Assembly (NCBI RefSeq): GCF_900105765.1
Contig: NZ_FNTX01000002.1
Coordinates: forward strand, 1,240,001 to 1,304,000
From: Ruania alba
GTDB lineage: Bacteria; Actinomycetota; Actinomycetes; Actinomycetales; Beutenbergiaceae
Length of the DNA: 64,000 nt
Reading direction: 5' to 3'
The stretch's first letter is position 1, and each line of letters starts with the position of its first letter. A model generated the notes under the pieces. It worked only from the letters and a program-made list of their open reading frames with translations. It did no database searches and was not told the origin of the DNA. The translations under genes were made by a program, and so were the position numbers. Below, piece after piece: positions 36,911 through 45,129 of this stretch.

Positions 36911-36969
36911 CCTTCGGGGGAGGGCGCGGTGCCGGGGCGGAACCTCCGCCCTTCCGATCCCCCGAAAGG
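36911..36969 (+). promoter_or_regulatory. Long leader hairpin that would bury the ribosome binding site
   Basis: CCTTCGGGGG (36911-36920) pairs with CCCCCGAAAGG (36959-36969) with one bulged A; inside it GGGCGG (36935-36940) pairs with CCGCCC (36946-36951) around AACCT. The 3' arm contains GAAAGG, the ribosome binding site of the gene starting at 36979. A translational control element is plausible; no known riboswitch class is recognised. Confidence 0.5.
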
Positions 36970-36978
36970 AACGATGTC

Positions 36979-38346
36979 ATGACGCGCATTCGATGCGCGC
37001 GTGCGATGATGCTGGGTCTCGTCGCTGCATCTTCGCTCGTGCTCTCACTAGCCGCGCCAGCGATGGCGCTCACCGCCCTCGGTACCATCCGCATCACCGT
37101 TGAGGGGAGCGATCCGTCCGTCCCACTGGATGGCTGGGAGTACGCCGTCAGCAGCGAGAACTGCGCCGTGCCCGAGGGTGCCGTCGCTGTCAGTGACGAG
37201 ACCGGCGTCGCCTCATTCCTCGACCTGGCTGTCTATGCCGCCGAGGCCGAGCAGACCGAATGTTCCTACGTCGTCGTGCAGAGCGCGCGGGAGGGCTACG
37301 AACAGGTCACCGCCCAGGCTGAGCTCGAGGGTCTCACAGCGGGAACGCCCGAGACCGAGCCCGCCACGGGTGTGGCGCTGACCGAGGCCGTCGGGGAGTT
37401 CGTGAACCCCACCCGGAATCCCGAGCCGAACGGCAGCACGCTGGCGATCTCCTGCCTCGAGGGTGCAGGCACCGCCGAGATTCGTGCCGGCAGGAATCCG
37501 CTGACCCGCGAGTGCGACCTGCCGAGCGAGCGCAAGAGCGGCCTCCGGTTCGCTGCCGTGCTCACCCCCGACGGCGAGCAGTTGCCGCCGGGCGAGGTGG
37601 TGCTGGCTGAGCTCGCACACCTCAACCAGACCATCCAGCGCGGTCTGCACAACGCTGACCTCGCGCTGTCGTTGACGTTCACCGACCTGGCCACCGGCGA
37701 GACGCCGGTGGTGGACGCCACGTACACGGTGCGGATCGACGAAACCGAGGACTTGGTGTTCTCGGCCAGCTCTTGTGAGTACCAGGGGAGCGACGTCCCC
37801 AACCGGGCGTTCGCCTGTGCGGACCGCGTCACCCTGACGCAGCCCGACGAGGCTGTGGTGGGTCTCGGAACGGCGAGAGTGGACGTGCGCCTCTCCTTCG
37901 GTGCGATGGGGGCCGACGGCACCTGCGGTGCGCCCACGAACGAGGTGTTCACGGCGGAGCGGGCCGACACGGCGTTCTGTCTGCTCGCCGTCGTCGAACC
38001 GGTCGCGCAGGTGGAGCCGACCGTTGTCACCGTAGTGAACCGGTCGCTCGATCCTGCTCCGACTGAGGAACCGAGAACGGATGTGTCCGATCCGACCGAG
38101 AGTCCGACGTCGACCGACGACCCGGCACGTTCGCCGATGCCGGCGGAGACGGCGACGGGAGAACCGACGCACGAGCTGATCCAGACGACGACGTCGGGGC
38201 GGACGACCGATCCATCAGAAGGTGCGACCAGTGAACTGGCCCGCACCGGCTCGTCCGACGCAGTCGGCCTGGCGCTCGGTGCGTTGTCTGCCCTGGGCGG
38301 CGGTGCGGCAGTGCTCGCTGCGACCCGTCGACGGACGCTGCGATGA
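36979..38346 (+). CDS. Cell-wall-anchored exported protein with LAxTG sorting signal
   Basis: 455 residues. Signal peptide to about residue 30 (LAAPAMA). Residues 35-370 are beta-rich, with several cysteines (SENCAVPEG, AEQTECSYVV, CEYQGSDVPNRAFACAD) that could form disulfides; no family recognised. Residues 370-415 are a Ser/Thr/Pro/Glu-rich spacer, then LARTG at 420-424, a hydrophobic segment (AVGLALGALSALGGGAAVLAA) and RRRTLR. LAxTG is the class E sortase motif common in high-GC Gram-positives. GAAAGGA precedes the start. The leader can fold into a strong hairpin hiding that site. No sortase gene is nearby. Confidence 0.82.
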   Translation: MTRIRCARAMMLGLVAASSLVLSLAAPAMALTALGTIRITVEGSDPSVPLDGWEYAVSSENCAVPEGAVAVSDETGVASFLDLAVYAAEAEQTECSYVVVQSAREGYEQVTAQAELEGLTAGTPETEPATGVALTEAVGEFVNPTRNPEPNGSTLAISCLEGAGTAEIRAGRNPLTRECDLPSERKSGLRFAAVLTPDGEQLPPGEVVLAELAHLNQTIQRGLHNADLALSLTFTDLATGETPVVDATYTVRIDETEDLVFSASSCEYQGSDVPNRAFACADRVTLTQPDEAVVGLGTARVDVRLSFGAMGADGTCGAPTNEVFTAERADTAFCLLAVVEPVAQVEPTVVTVVNRSLDPAPTEEPRTDVSDPTESPTSTDDPARSPMPAETATGEPTHELIQTTTSGRTTDPSEGATSELARTGSSDAVGLALGALSALGGGAAVLAATRRRTLR

Positions 38347-38887
38347 TCGCAGGTCGTCAAGGTTGCCATCGCGCCCGGATCTCCTCGTGGCGACTCACGG
38401 GATGACGTCTGGCAGGTCGGTAGCCCCGGTCGGCTGTGGTGCGACCGTGCTGCTGACGGCCGCCGGAACTTCACCCTGCTCTCACCCAGGCCTCACCCGT
38501 CGGGACGACCGGATCGACGGTATCGTCGAGGATAGTGCGGTCGATGAGTGGCGCGTTGGCGCCCTCTCGGGGGAGAGGAATCGGCCGGCTAGGGCACGAA
38601 GGGACCATATGAGTAGGGCACCGAGCACGATGAGCTCGTCACCGTTCAATCGCGTGCCCGGATTCCGGCGATGGCGCAGGCAGGCGGGTGTGTTCCCTGC
38701 CGCGTTGCCTGCCTTGAGCGGTCTCGGCGCACTGCTGCTGGTGGGCGTCCGACGACACCGCGTCGCGGAGAAGTAGCGCTCCGCTGATGGTCTTTTGCAA
38801 GAGGGCACGAGTGTGGAGAACTGCAGGACGCGGACGGGTTGAGGCACGGATGCCCCAGTTCCGCTTCGAGGAGAGACGAGGTATGCC
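38347..38887. other. 541-base gap between two surface-protein genes
   Basis: The only feature supported with any confidence is the small frame at 38609-38776. A short hairpin, CCTCTC (38563-38568) with GAGAGG (38573-38578), lies in front of it. The rest shows no gene, repeat or clear promoter. Open minus-strand frames here run on antisense into the next gene and look like composition artefacts. Confidence 0.5.
38609..38776 (+). CDS. Possible 55-residue membrane peptide or sorting-signal remnant
   Basis: ATG at 38609 with GAAGGGA about five bases upstream. The peptide has a basic first half (FRRWRRQ) and ends LPALSGLGALLLVGVRRHRVAEK: a hydrophobic stretch and an arginine-rich tail like the end of a sortase substrate, but with LPALSG in place of LPxTG. 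It lies between two genuine anchored-protein genes, so it may be a decayed remnant or a small single-pass protein. Weakly supported. Confidence 0.3.
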   Translation: MSRAPSTMSSSPFNRVPGFRRWRRQAGVFPAALPALSGLGALLLVGVRRHRVAEK

Positions 38888-41578
38888 GTGAGTGGCAGCG
38901 AATTGGTAGTCGCAGCGCGCACAGGTTCGCCGATGACCAGGCGGTCAGGTGCGCGGGCGCGGGCGTGGGGGGAGCGGCTTCGCCGTGCTGTCGCAGGTGC
39001 GGGTGTCGGGATCCTCGTGGGCGCTGGACTCGGAGCAGTCGGCGTGGTGGCCATGCCGACACCAGCAGCCGCGGCACCCGTGTCATGCCCGGTGTACCCG
39101 GTCGACGATTCGGCATGGACGCTCGGCAACGGAGCTCCCGTCCCTTCCGCTGTGAGCGTCCAGAGTTGGTACCGGGCGGGTTCAAGCCCGTTCACGTACT
39201 TCGACGACCAACCTGATCCCGGCACCAATACTGTGGTGCAGAGCGTCTCTGGCGTGACTCCAGGGAGCACACTCAGCTTTGACATCAACTGGAGTCATGG
39301 AATCCCGGGACCTGGCGATGTGCTCGAGGTGAGCTTCCGGTACGACGAGGTGACCTACGCGGCAGTGGCCAGCTCGTACAGCGGAACTATGTCGACCGTC
39401 ACGGTCCTGAACGGCGCAACGATCACCCCGACCTCTGGAGCCGCCGCGGCTACATGGGCCTCATATGAGGTGACCCTCCCGGACTCCATTCCGGCGAGTG
39501 GGGAGCTGGAGTTCTCGGTGGCGGCCGTCACCGACAATGTTCCGCAAGGTGACGATTTTCGCGTCCGGAATGTGATGCTGGAGAGCGAAGGCGCCTGCGC
39601 GATCGGGCTGGAGAAGTCCGCCGAGGTGGTGGACGCCAATGATGACGGCGTGGTTGGCAATGCGGGTGACGAGATCGCGTACACCTACGTCTCGACCAAC
39701 ACCGGGTCGTCCTCGTTGTTCGACGTGACTGTCTCGGAGGACGCAGCAGCCTTTACCGGCAACGGGGAACTGCCCACGCCGGTGCATGCCTCGGGCGGTT
39801 CTGATCTTGATGGCGAGGCCGACGGCTTGGACCTCTCCCCGGAGGAGTCGGCGACGTGGACGGCCACGTACACGATCGTGCCGGCCGACATCGACCAGGG
39901 GCAGATCGAGAATCAGGCGATCACGTCTGGCGATACGTCAGCGGGAGACCCCGTGACTGACACCTCGGACGATCCGGCTGATCCGACCGACGTCGACCCG
40001 AACGACGACGGCGATCCGGACGATCCCACAGTGGTACCCCTCGCGCCGCCTCCGGCGATCTCGCTCGAGAAGTCGGGCGACGTGTCCGACTCCAATCGCG
40101 ACGGTGTAGGAGGCAGCGCCGGTGACGAGATCGTCTACACCTACGTGGCGACCAACACGGGGCCGGTGACCGTCTACGACGTCACGGTGTCCGAGGACGA
40201 GGCGTCGTTCACCGGTTCGGGGCCGCTGCCGGTCCCGGCGTACTCCGCGGGCGGGACCGACATCGACGGTGAAGCGGATGACATGGATCTCGCCCCGGGC
40301 GAGTCGGTCACCTGGACTGCGACGTACATCGTGACCGAGGCCGACGTGGATTCGCTGCAAGCGACGATCACCAATCAGGCGACCGCTGTCGGCACCGATG
40401 CAGGCGATGTTCCGGTGTCGGACACCTCGGACGATCCGCAGGACACGACCGACATGACCGAGGGATGCGCGGCTGGCGCCGATGCGTGTGACCCGACGAA
40501 GGTCGAGATCGGTCACCCGTCGGGTGAGCTCAGCCTGGAGAAATCCGGGGTGCTGGTCGACGCCAATGGTGACGGGGTGGTGGGGAATGCAGGCGATCAG
40601 ATCGCCTACACGCACCTGGTCACGAACACCGGTGTGGAGACGGTCTACGACGTGTGGGTCGGAGAGATCGTGGACACCTTCACCGGGAACGGCGCGCGAA
40701 CACCGACCATGCGTTATGACAGTGGTGGCAGTGACTTGGACGGCCATCGTGACGATCCCGATCTGGACCCCGGAGACACGTTGACCTGGACGGGCCTCTA
40801 CACGCTCGTGCAGGCCGATGTGGACCAGGGTCAGGTGTTGAATCAGTCCTTGGTTGAGGGCGTCGACCTCAACAGCCAGCTCGTTTATGACACCTCGGAC
40901 GATCCGACAGATCCCACCGACGTCACGGAGGGGTGCACGTGGGGCGCGGATGCCTGCGACCCGACAGTGACGCCGCTGGGCCTCGATGCCTCGATCAGCC
41001 TGGAGAAGACGTCCGAGGTGGTCGATACCAACGATGACGGCACCACGGGTAGCGCTGGGGACGTGATCACCTACACCTACGTGACCACCAACACCGGTGC
41101 GGTCACGGTCTACGACGTGACCGTGACGGAGCAGGACGCGATGTTCACCGGCACAGGTGACCTGCCCGCTCCCGCGTACCTCGAGGGCGGCACGGACACC
41201 GACGGTGAGGGTGACGACATGGACCTCGCCCCGGGCGAGACTGTCACCTGGTCGGCGACCTACACGGTCACTGAGGGCGACGTGGCGAATGGATCGATCG
41301 AGAACCAGGCCCTGACCGAGGGGACCGACCCGAACGGTGACCCGGTGGAGGACATCTCGGACGACCCGGATGACCCCACTGACACCGACGCCAACGGTGA
41401 CGGCGAGCCGGACGACCCGACCGTCCTCGAGTTGCCCGAATCGCCGGTGCTGTCGGCCCCGCCTGTCGTGCCGAGCCTGCCCGACACTGGTAGCGCAGGT
41501 GTCTTCGCCATCATCGGCGTCGCGGTACTCGCCGTGCTCGGTGGCGTGGTCCTCCTGGTGGTCCGCCGACGGAGCTGA
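38888..41578 (+). CDS. LPxTG surface protein with four DUF11-type repeats and calcium-loop motifs
   Basis: 896 residues, GTG start at 38888. A long, basic signal peptide (~60 residues, cut near PAAAAP) is followed by a beta domain (to ~residue 235). Four ~155-residue DUF11-like repeats follow, each opening with a LEKS-type strand and a DANDDGVVGNAGDEI-like loop, then YTYVxTNTGxxxVYDVTVSE. These loops (DANDDG, DSNRDG, DANGDG, DTNDDG) match calcium-binding DxNxDG signatures. Repeats 1 and 4 are followed by acidic DPNDDGDPDDPT segments. C-terminus: LPDTG at 864-868, hydrophobic segment and RRRS. Probably a calcium-stiffened stalk protein displayed on the cell wall. A strong hairpin follows the stop. 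Confidence 0.9.
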   Translation: MSGSELVVAARTGSPMTRRSGARARAWGERLRRAVAGAGVGILVGAGLGAVGVVAMPTPAAAAPVSCPVYPVDDSAWTLGNGAPVPSAVSVQSWYRAGSSPFTYFDDQPDPGTNTVVQSVSGVTPGSTLSFDINWSHGIPGPGDVLEVSFRYDEVTYAAVASSYSGTMSTVTVLNGATITPTSGAAAATWASYEVTLPDSIPASGELEFSVAAVTDNVPQGDDFRVRNVMLESEGACAIGLEKSAEVVDANDDGVVGNAGDEIAYTYVSTNTGSSSLFDVTVSEDAAAFTGNGELPTPVHASGGSDLDGEADGLDLSPEESATWTATYTIVPADIDQGQIENQAITSGDTSAGDPVTDTSDDPADPTDVDPNDDGDPDDPTVVPLAPPPAISLEKSGDVSDSNRDGVGGSAGDEIVYTYVATNTGPVTVYDVTVSEDEASFTGSGPLPVPAYSAGGTDIDGEADDMDLAPGESVTWTATYIVTEADVDSLQATITNQATAVGTDAGDVPVSDTSDDPQDTTDMTEGCAAGADACDPTKVEIGHPSGELSLEKSGVLVDANGDGVVGNAGDQIAYTHLVTNTGVETVYDVWVGEIVDTFTGNGARTPTMRYDSGGSDLDGHRDDPDLDPGDTLTWTGLYTLVQADVDQGQVLNQSLVEGVDLNSQLVYDTSDDPTDPTDVTEGCTWGADACDPTVTPLGLDASISLEKTSEVVDTNDDGTTGSAGDVITYTYVTTNTGAVTVYDVTVTEQDAMFTGTGDLPAPAYLEGGTDTDGEGDDMDLAPGETVTWSATYTVTEGDVANGSIENQALTEGTDPNGDPVEDISDDPDDPTDTDANGDGEPDDPTVLELPESPVLSAPPVVPSLPDTGSAGVFAIIGVAVLAVLGGVVLLVVRRRS
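39599..41440 (+). repeat. Four tandem ~460-base repeats (DUF11-like units)
   Basis: Units start near 39599, 40058, 40527 and 40991 and encode the same order of motifs: LEKS, DxNxDGxxGxAGD, YTYVxTNTG, YDVTVSE, SGGxDxDGExDxxDLxPGE, and D(T/I)SDDPxDPTD. Identity is highest in the central strands, indicating relatively recent duplication or strong constraint. Confidence 0.8.
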
Positions 41579-41589
41579 CCGCAGCCGAC

Positions 41590-41622
41590 GGCCGGCCCTG
41601 CGTCCACGGTGCGGGGCCGGCC
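41590..41622. terminator. Hairpin between convergent genes
   Basis: GGCCGGCCC (41590-41598) is perfectly complementary to GGGCCGGCC (41614-41622), with a 15-base loop. It lies in the 55-base gap between the stops of the plus-strand surface protein and the minus-strand aldo/keto reductase, so it can serve both. No T-run follows, as is common in high-GC actinobacteria. Confidence 0.65.
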
Positions 41623-41633
41623 CCTCGGTCGTC

Positions 41634-42584
41634 CTAGAGCTCCAGCTGGTCCCAGGCGGTAAACGGCGGCCGGTCGCGTAGCGCGACGTTCGCGGTCACC
41701 TCGGCCGCCGTCTGCATCCCGAGCACCACGGAGGCCACCTCGGGTCGGCGCAGCGGGTGCTCGACCGCCAGCTGCGGCAGCGTCGCCCCGTGCGCCGCGG
41801 CTGTCTGAGCCATCGCGCGCGCCCGTTCCAGCACCTGAGGGTCGGCCGGGAAGTAGTCGAACGTGGCGTCGGTCGGCACCGTCTCTCTGGCGAGGATCCC
41901 AGAGTTGAACACGCCGGCGAGCACCACCCGGCGGTCACCGGCCGCAGCGGCCACCCGGTCGAACCCGTCGTTGCGGAGCAGCGTGTAGCGGCCCGCCAGC
42001 ATCACCGTGTCGATGTCGTACCGCTCCAGCGCCACCGCGGCGGTCGCGGCGTCGTTGGTGCCCACTCCGACTGCGCGCACCACGCCGGCCTCCCGCAGTT
42101 CGAGCAGTGCCCGGACGCCCTGGTCCAGGGCATCGGGCACATCGCTGACGTCGGGATCGTGCACCAATGCGATATCCACGTGATCCATGCCGAGACGCAC
42201 CAGCGAGCTGTCGAGGCTGCGCCGCACACTGTCCCGGTCGTACCCCCACTCGCGGGTGAGGTCGCCGGGAACGTCGAACATCTCATCGTCCACGGCTGCT
42301 GTGGGAAGCCGCGGCACCAGCAGCCGACCCACCTTCGTCGAGAGCACATACTCGTCCCGCGGACGCCCCGCCAAGCCGGTACCGAGGCGCCGTTCGGACA
42401 ACCCCAGCCCATAGTGCGGGGCCGTGTCGAAATACCTGATACCGCCGTCCCAGGCTGCGTCCACGGTCGCCTGGGCGGCCTCGTCGTCGATCGCCTGATA
42501 CAGGTTGCCGAGCCCGGCGGCGCCGAACCCGATCTCGGTGAGGTCCAGGGACCCCGACTGGGCCCGGATCTCACGTGTGTGCAT
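41634..42584 (-). CDS. Aldo/keto reductase, probable L-fucose (D-threo-aldose) 1-dehydrogenase
   Basis: 316 residues from ATG 42584, which has GGGAGGTGG upstream; the start lies 14 bases inside the lactonase gene. Typical AKR barrel: EIGFGAAGLGNLY, YFDTAPHYGLGLSERRLG (Asp and Tyr of the catalytic tetrad), LSTKVGRL (Lys) and DIALVHDPD (His). In the non-phosphorylating L-fucose pathway this enzyme oxidises L-fucose to L-fuconolactone with NAD(P). Assignment to fucose rests on the neighbours: lactonase, fuconate-dehydratase-like enolase, SDR and FAH-type hydrolase. Last gene of the minus-strand operon. Confidence 0.88.
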   Translation of the reverse strand: MHTREIRAQSGSLDLTEIGFGAAGLGNLYQAIDDEAAQATVDAAWDGGIRYFDTAPHYGLGLSERRLGTGLAGRPRDEYVLSTKVGRLLVPRLPTAAVDDEMFDVPGDLTREWGYDRDSVRRSLDSSLVRLGMDHVDIALVHDPDVSDVPDALDQGVRALLELREAGVVRAVGVGTNDAATAAVALERYDIDTVMLAGRYTLLRNDGFDRVAAAAGDRRVVLAGVFNSGILARETVPTDATFDYFPADPQVLERARAMAQTAAAHGATLPQLAVEHPLRRPEVASVVLGMQTAAEVTANVALRDRPPFTAWDQLEL

Positions 42585-43428
42585 CGCGGGCCACCTCCCC
42601 CAGGCCGTACACGCGCGTGGCGTTGCCACCCATGACGGCGGCCCGTTCCGTCGGGGAGAGCCCGGCCAGTAGGTTTTGCGCTGCTCGGGCCCACTGCGGG
42701 GCGTCGCCCCGCAACCGCACCACTGGCCAGTCCGTCCCGAACAGCAGGCGGTCCGGTCCGAATACCTCGAGTGCGAGGTCCACGGCGGGGCGCAGCCCGT
42801 CGGCGTCGCACGCGTGCGGATCCAGCGGGCCCAGGCCGGACACCTTGGCGACCACGTGGTCGTGCTGTGCCAGCTCGGTCAGGTCACGCTCCCAGTCCGC
42901 CCATCGGTCAGTGCCGAACGGCGGGTTCCCGAGGTGATCCAGCACCAGCGTGGTGGAATGCGTCTCGGCAAGACGAACGGCCTGGGCGAGCTGCTCGGGT
43001 CGCAGCACCAGGTCCAGGGCGAGCCCCTGCGCACCGAGTGCGTCGATGCCCGCTGCCCGCTCGGGCCGGACCAACGCCTCGTCGTCAGGGTCCTGGTGCG
43101 CCAGGTGCCGGACGCCGACCAGGCCTGCGCCCCGCCCGCCGAGCGAGTCGACGGCCGCCGTCACATCGCCGGTCAGGTCCACCCACCCGACGACGCCGCG
43201 TACCCAGCGACCGTCCACGGCGCTCAGGAACTCCCGGGTCTCGGCCTCCTCGTGGGCGGTCTGCACCAGCACGACCCCGCTGATGCCCAGACTGTCGTGC
43301 ATCGCGCGCAGTTCGGTCAGCGTGAAGTCGGCGTCGATGGCAGCCATCGTGGCCGGGTCGATCCATGACTGCGGGGTGCGGGCACGCTCCCACACGTGCG
43401 CATGAGCATCGATCACGTCGGCGCTCAT
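42571..43428 (-). CDS. Amidohydrolase-type lactonase, probable L-fuconolactonase
   Basis: 285 residues of the COG3618/amidohydrolase_2 family. Metal-site features: DAHAHVWE at the N-terminus, LVLDHLGNP in the middle and LLFGTDWPV near the C-terminus. Family members hydrolyse sugar lactones, here presumably L-fucono-lactone to L-fuconate. The start at 43428 overlaps the SDR stop by four bases (ATGA). The open frame continues upstream to 43887 but that part is antisense-free reading of the SDR gene in another frame and is not part of this protein. Confidence 0.9.
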   Translation of the reverse strand: MSADVIDAHAHVWERARTPQSWIDPATMAAIDADFTLTELRAMHDSLGISGVVLVQTAHEEAETREFLSAVDGRWVRGVVGWVDLTGDVTAAVDSLGGRGAGLVGVRHLAHQDPDDEALVRPERAAGIDALGAQGLALDLVLRPEQLAQAVRLAETHSTTLVLDHLGNPPFGTDRWADWERDLTELAQHDHVVAKVSGLGPLDPHACDADGLRPAVDLALEVFGPDRLLFGTDWPVVRLRGDAPQWARAAQNLLAGLSPTERAAVMGGNATRVYGLGEVARDAHT

Positions 43429-44198
43429 CGCGGCCGCAACCGGAGCTCGTGCATGCCACCGTCCACCGCCAGGCTGACGCCCACCGTGGAGGTGCTGGCC
43501 GGGCTGGCGAGGTAGGCGACGGCACCCGCGACCTCGGTCGGGTCGACCAGCCGCTCGTGCGGCTGGCGGGCCTCCAGGGCGGCCCGCTCGGCCCCCGGAT
43601 CGTCGGCTGCGTCCAGCAGCCGGCCGATCCACGGGGTATCCACGGTGCCCGGGCTCACGCAGTTCACCCGGATGCCCTCCCGCACGTGGTCGGCGGCCAT
43701 CGCCCGAGTGAGGGCGAGCACCGCCCCCTTCGACGCGGTGTACAGCGCGCGCTGTGGCAGACCGGCGGTCGCGGCGATCGAGCTGACGTTCACGATCGCT
43801 GCATGCTCCGAGGCGCGCAGGTGGGGCAGGCAGGCGCGGCTCGCCCGGGCCATCCCGACGACGTTCACGTCCAGCACCCGCGCCCACTCGGCGTCGTCGT
43901 TGTCGGCCACGGTGCCCTGGGCGCCGATCCCGGCGTTGTTCACCAGGATGTCGATCTGCCCGTAGGCGGCCACCACCTGCTCCACCGCGGCACGCACACC
44001 CTCGGAATCGGTGACGTCCGCACGCAGCCCGCGCACGTCGTCGGGAAGCCCCGGGACCGGGGCCGGCTCGCCGGCGGGAAGATCACGGTCCAGGACCACC
44101 ACGTGCGCGCCGTCGTCGTGCAGACGGGTGGCGATCGCGGCACCGATCCCGGACGCACCGCCGGTGACCACGGCGACCAGGCCGTCGAAGGTGCTCAT
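43425..44198 (-). CDS. SDR-family dehydrogenase, probable 2-keto-3-deoxy-L-fuconate dehydrogenase
   Basis: 257 residues. Classical [15 protein letters not shown] cofactor loop, LVNNAGIG, catalytic Ser and YTASKGAV (Tyr/Lys), and the SPGTVDTPW region seen in fuconate-pathway SDRs. Would oxidise 2-keto-3-deoxy-L-fuconate to the 2,4-diketo acid, the substrate of the FAH hydrolase encoded immediately upstream. Its ATG (44198-44196) shares one base with the stop of the frame-corrected hydrolase (TGATG), so the two were translationally coupled before the frameshift. Confidence 0.9.
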   Translation of the reverse strand: MSTFDGLVAVVTGGASGIGAAIATRLHDDGAHVVVLDRDLPAGEPAPVPGLPDDVRGLRADVTDSEGVRAAVEQVVAAYGQIDILVNNAGIGAQGTVADNDDAEWARVLDVNVVGMARASRACLPHLRASEHAAIVNVSSIAATAGLPQRALYTASKGAVLALTRAMAADHVREGIRVNCVSPGTVDTPWIGRLLDAADDPGAERAALEARQPHERLVDPTEVAGAVAYLASPASTSTVGVSLAVDGGMHELRLRPR

Positions 44199-45045
44199 CA
44201 GGCAGCTCCCATCACGGTGCGCTGACGCCCGAGGCCCTCGATCTCCACCTCGACGACGTCCCCCTCGCTCAGGTAAGGGAACCGGCCGGAGAGCGCCACG
44301 CCCTCGGGGTGCCGGTGAGGATCACGTCACCCGGGTCCAGTGCCAGGTACTGGCTGAGGTGCCACACGATGTGGTCCACGCCGAAGATCATGTCCGAGGT
44401 GCTGGAGTCCTGCCGCGGCTCACCGTTCACCCAGCTGCGCAGGGTGAGGTTCGTCGGGTCCACCTCATCGGCGGTCACCAGCCAGGGGCCGAGCGGGGAG
44501 AAGTCGGGGGCACACTTGCCCTTGCTCCACTGCCCACCGGACTCGGCGAGCTGGAAGTCCCGCTCGGAGAGGTCGTCGGCGGTGACGAAGCCGGCGATGT
44601 GTGCGCGGGCCTGCTCGGGGGAGTCGAGGTAGAGGGCTCGGGTGCCGATCACGATGCCCAGTTCCACCTCCCAGTCGGTCTTGGTGGCCCGCCGGGGGAT
44701 TGCCACGGGGTCATTCGGGCCGGTGAGCGTGTTCGCGGCCTTGAAGAACAGGATCGGCACCTCGGGTGGTGCGGAGCCGGACTCAGCCGCGTGCGCGGCG
44801 TAGTTCTGCCCGATGCACAGGATGGACCCGGCGGCGGCGATCGGCGAGCCGGTCCGGTGGTCGTCGGCGTTTTCCAGCACGGGCAGGTCCCCTGCCTGGG
44901 CTGCGGTGCGGATCTTCTCCAGCGAGTCCGGGCTCAGGTGGTTCCCGGTGAGGTCAGGTACCACCGAGCGCAGGTCGTACGCCGTGGCGTCGTCGAGCAG
45001 AACGGGCACCTCGTGGCCGGGGTCTCCCAGGCGGGCGAGCTTCAT
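44198..45045 (-). pseudogene. Fumarylacetoacetate-hydrolase-family gene (2,4-diketo-3-deoxy-L-fuconate hydrolase) with a frameshift
   Basis: The frame from ATG 45045 (GGAGG upstream) encodes an FAH-family protein with [27 protein letters not shown] and [13 protein letters not shown], but after DVILTGTP at about 44309 it turns into [11 protein letters not shown] and stops at 44269. Adding one base to the C run at 44309-44306 restores [19 protein letters not shown], then [11 protein letters not shown] and a stop at 44200-44198 that meets the SDR start. So the gene is one base short of 282 residues plus stop; the expressed form would be 258 residues, missing the last strands. It may be a real loss, a programmed slip or an assembly error. 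The intact enzyme would split the diketo acid to pyruvate and lactate. Confidence 0.88.
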
Positions 45046-45073
45046 CGATCCTCCAGTGTGGCGGTGCGGGCAG

Positions 45074-45103
45074 TTGACCCGCGAAACATCCGATGTCTAG
45101 GCT
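45074..45103 (+). promoter_or_regulatory. Candidate promoter with embedded GntR operator ACATCcGATGT
   Basis: TTGACC (45074-45079) and TAGGCT (45098-45103), 18 bases apart, sit 27-56 bases before the dehydratase start. Between them lies the perfect palindrome ACATC-C-GATGT at 45086-45096. FadR-type GntR proteins bind short palindromes of this kind, so this is the likely operator for the regulator at 46441, controlling both divergent arms. Confidence 0.6.
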
Positions 45104-45129
45104 CACCACAGTATCCACGGGAGGTTGCC

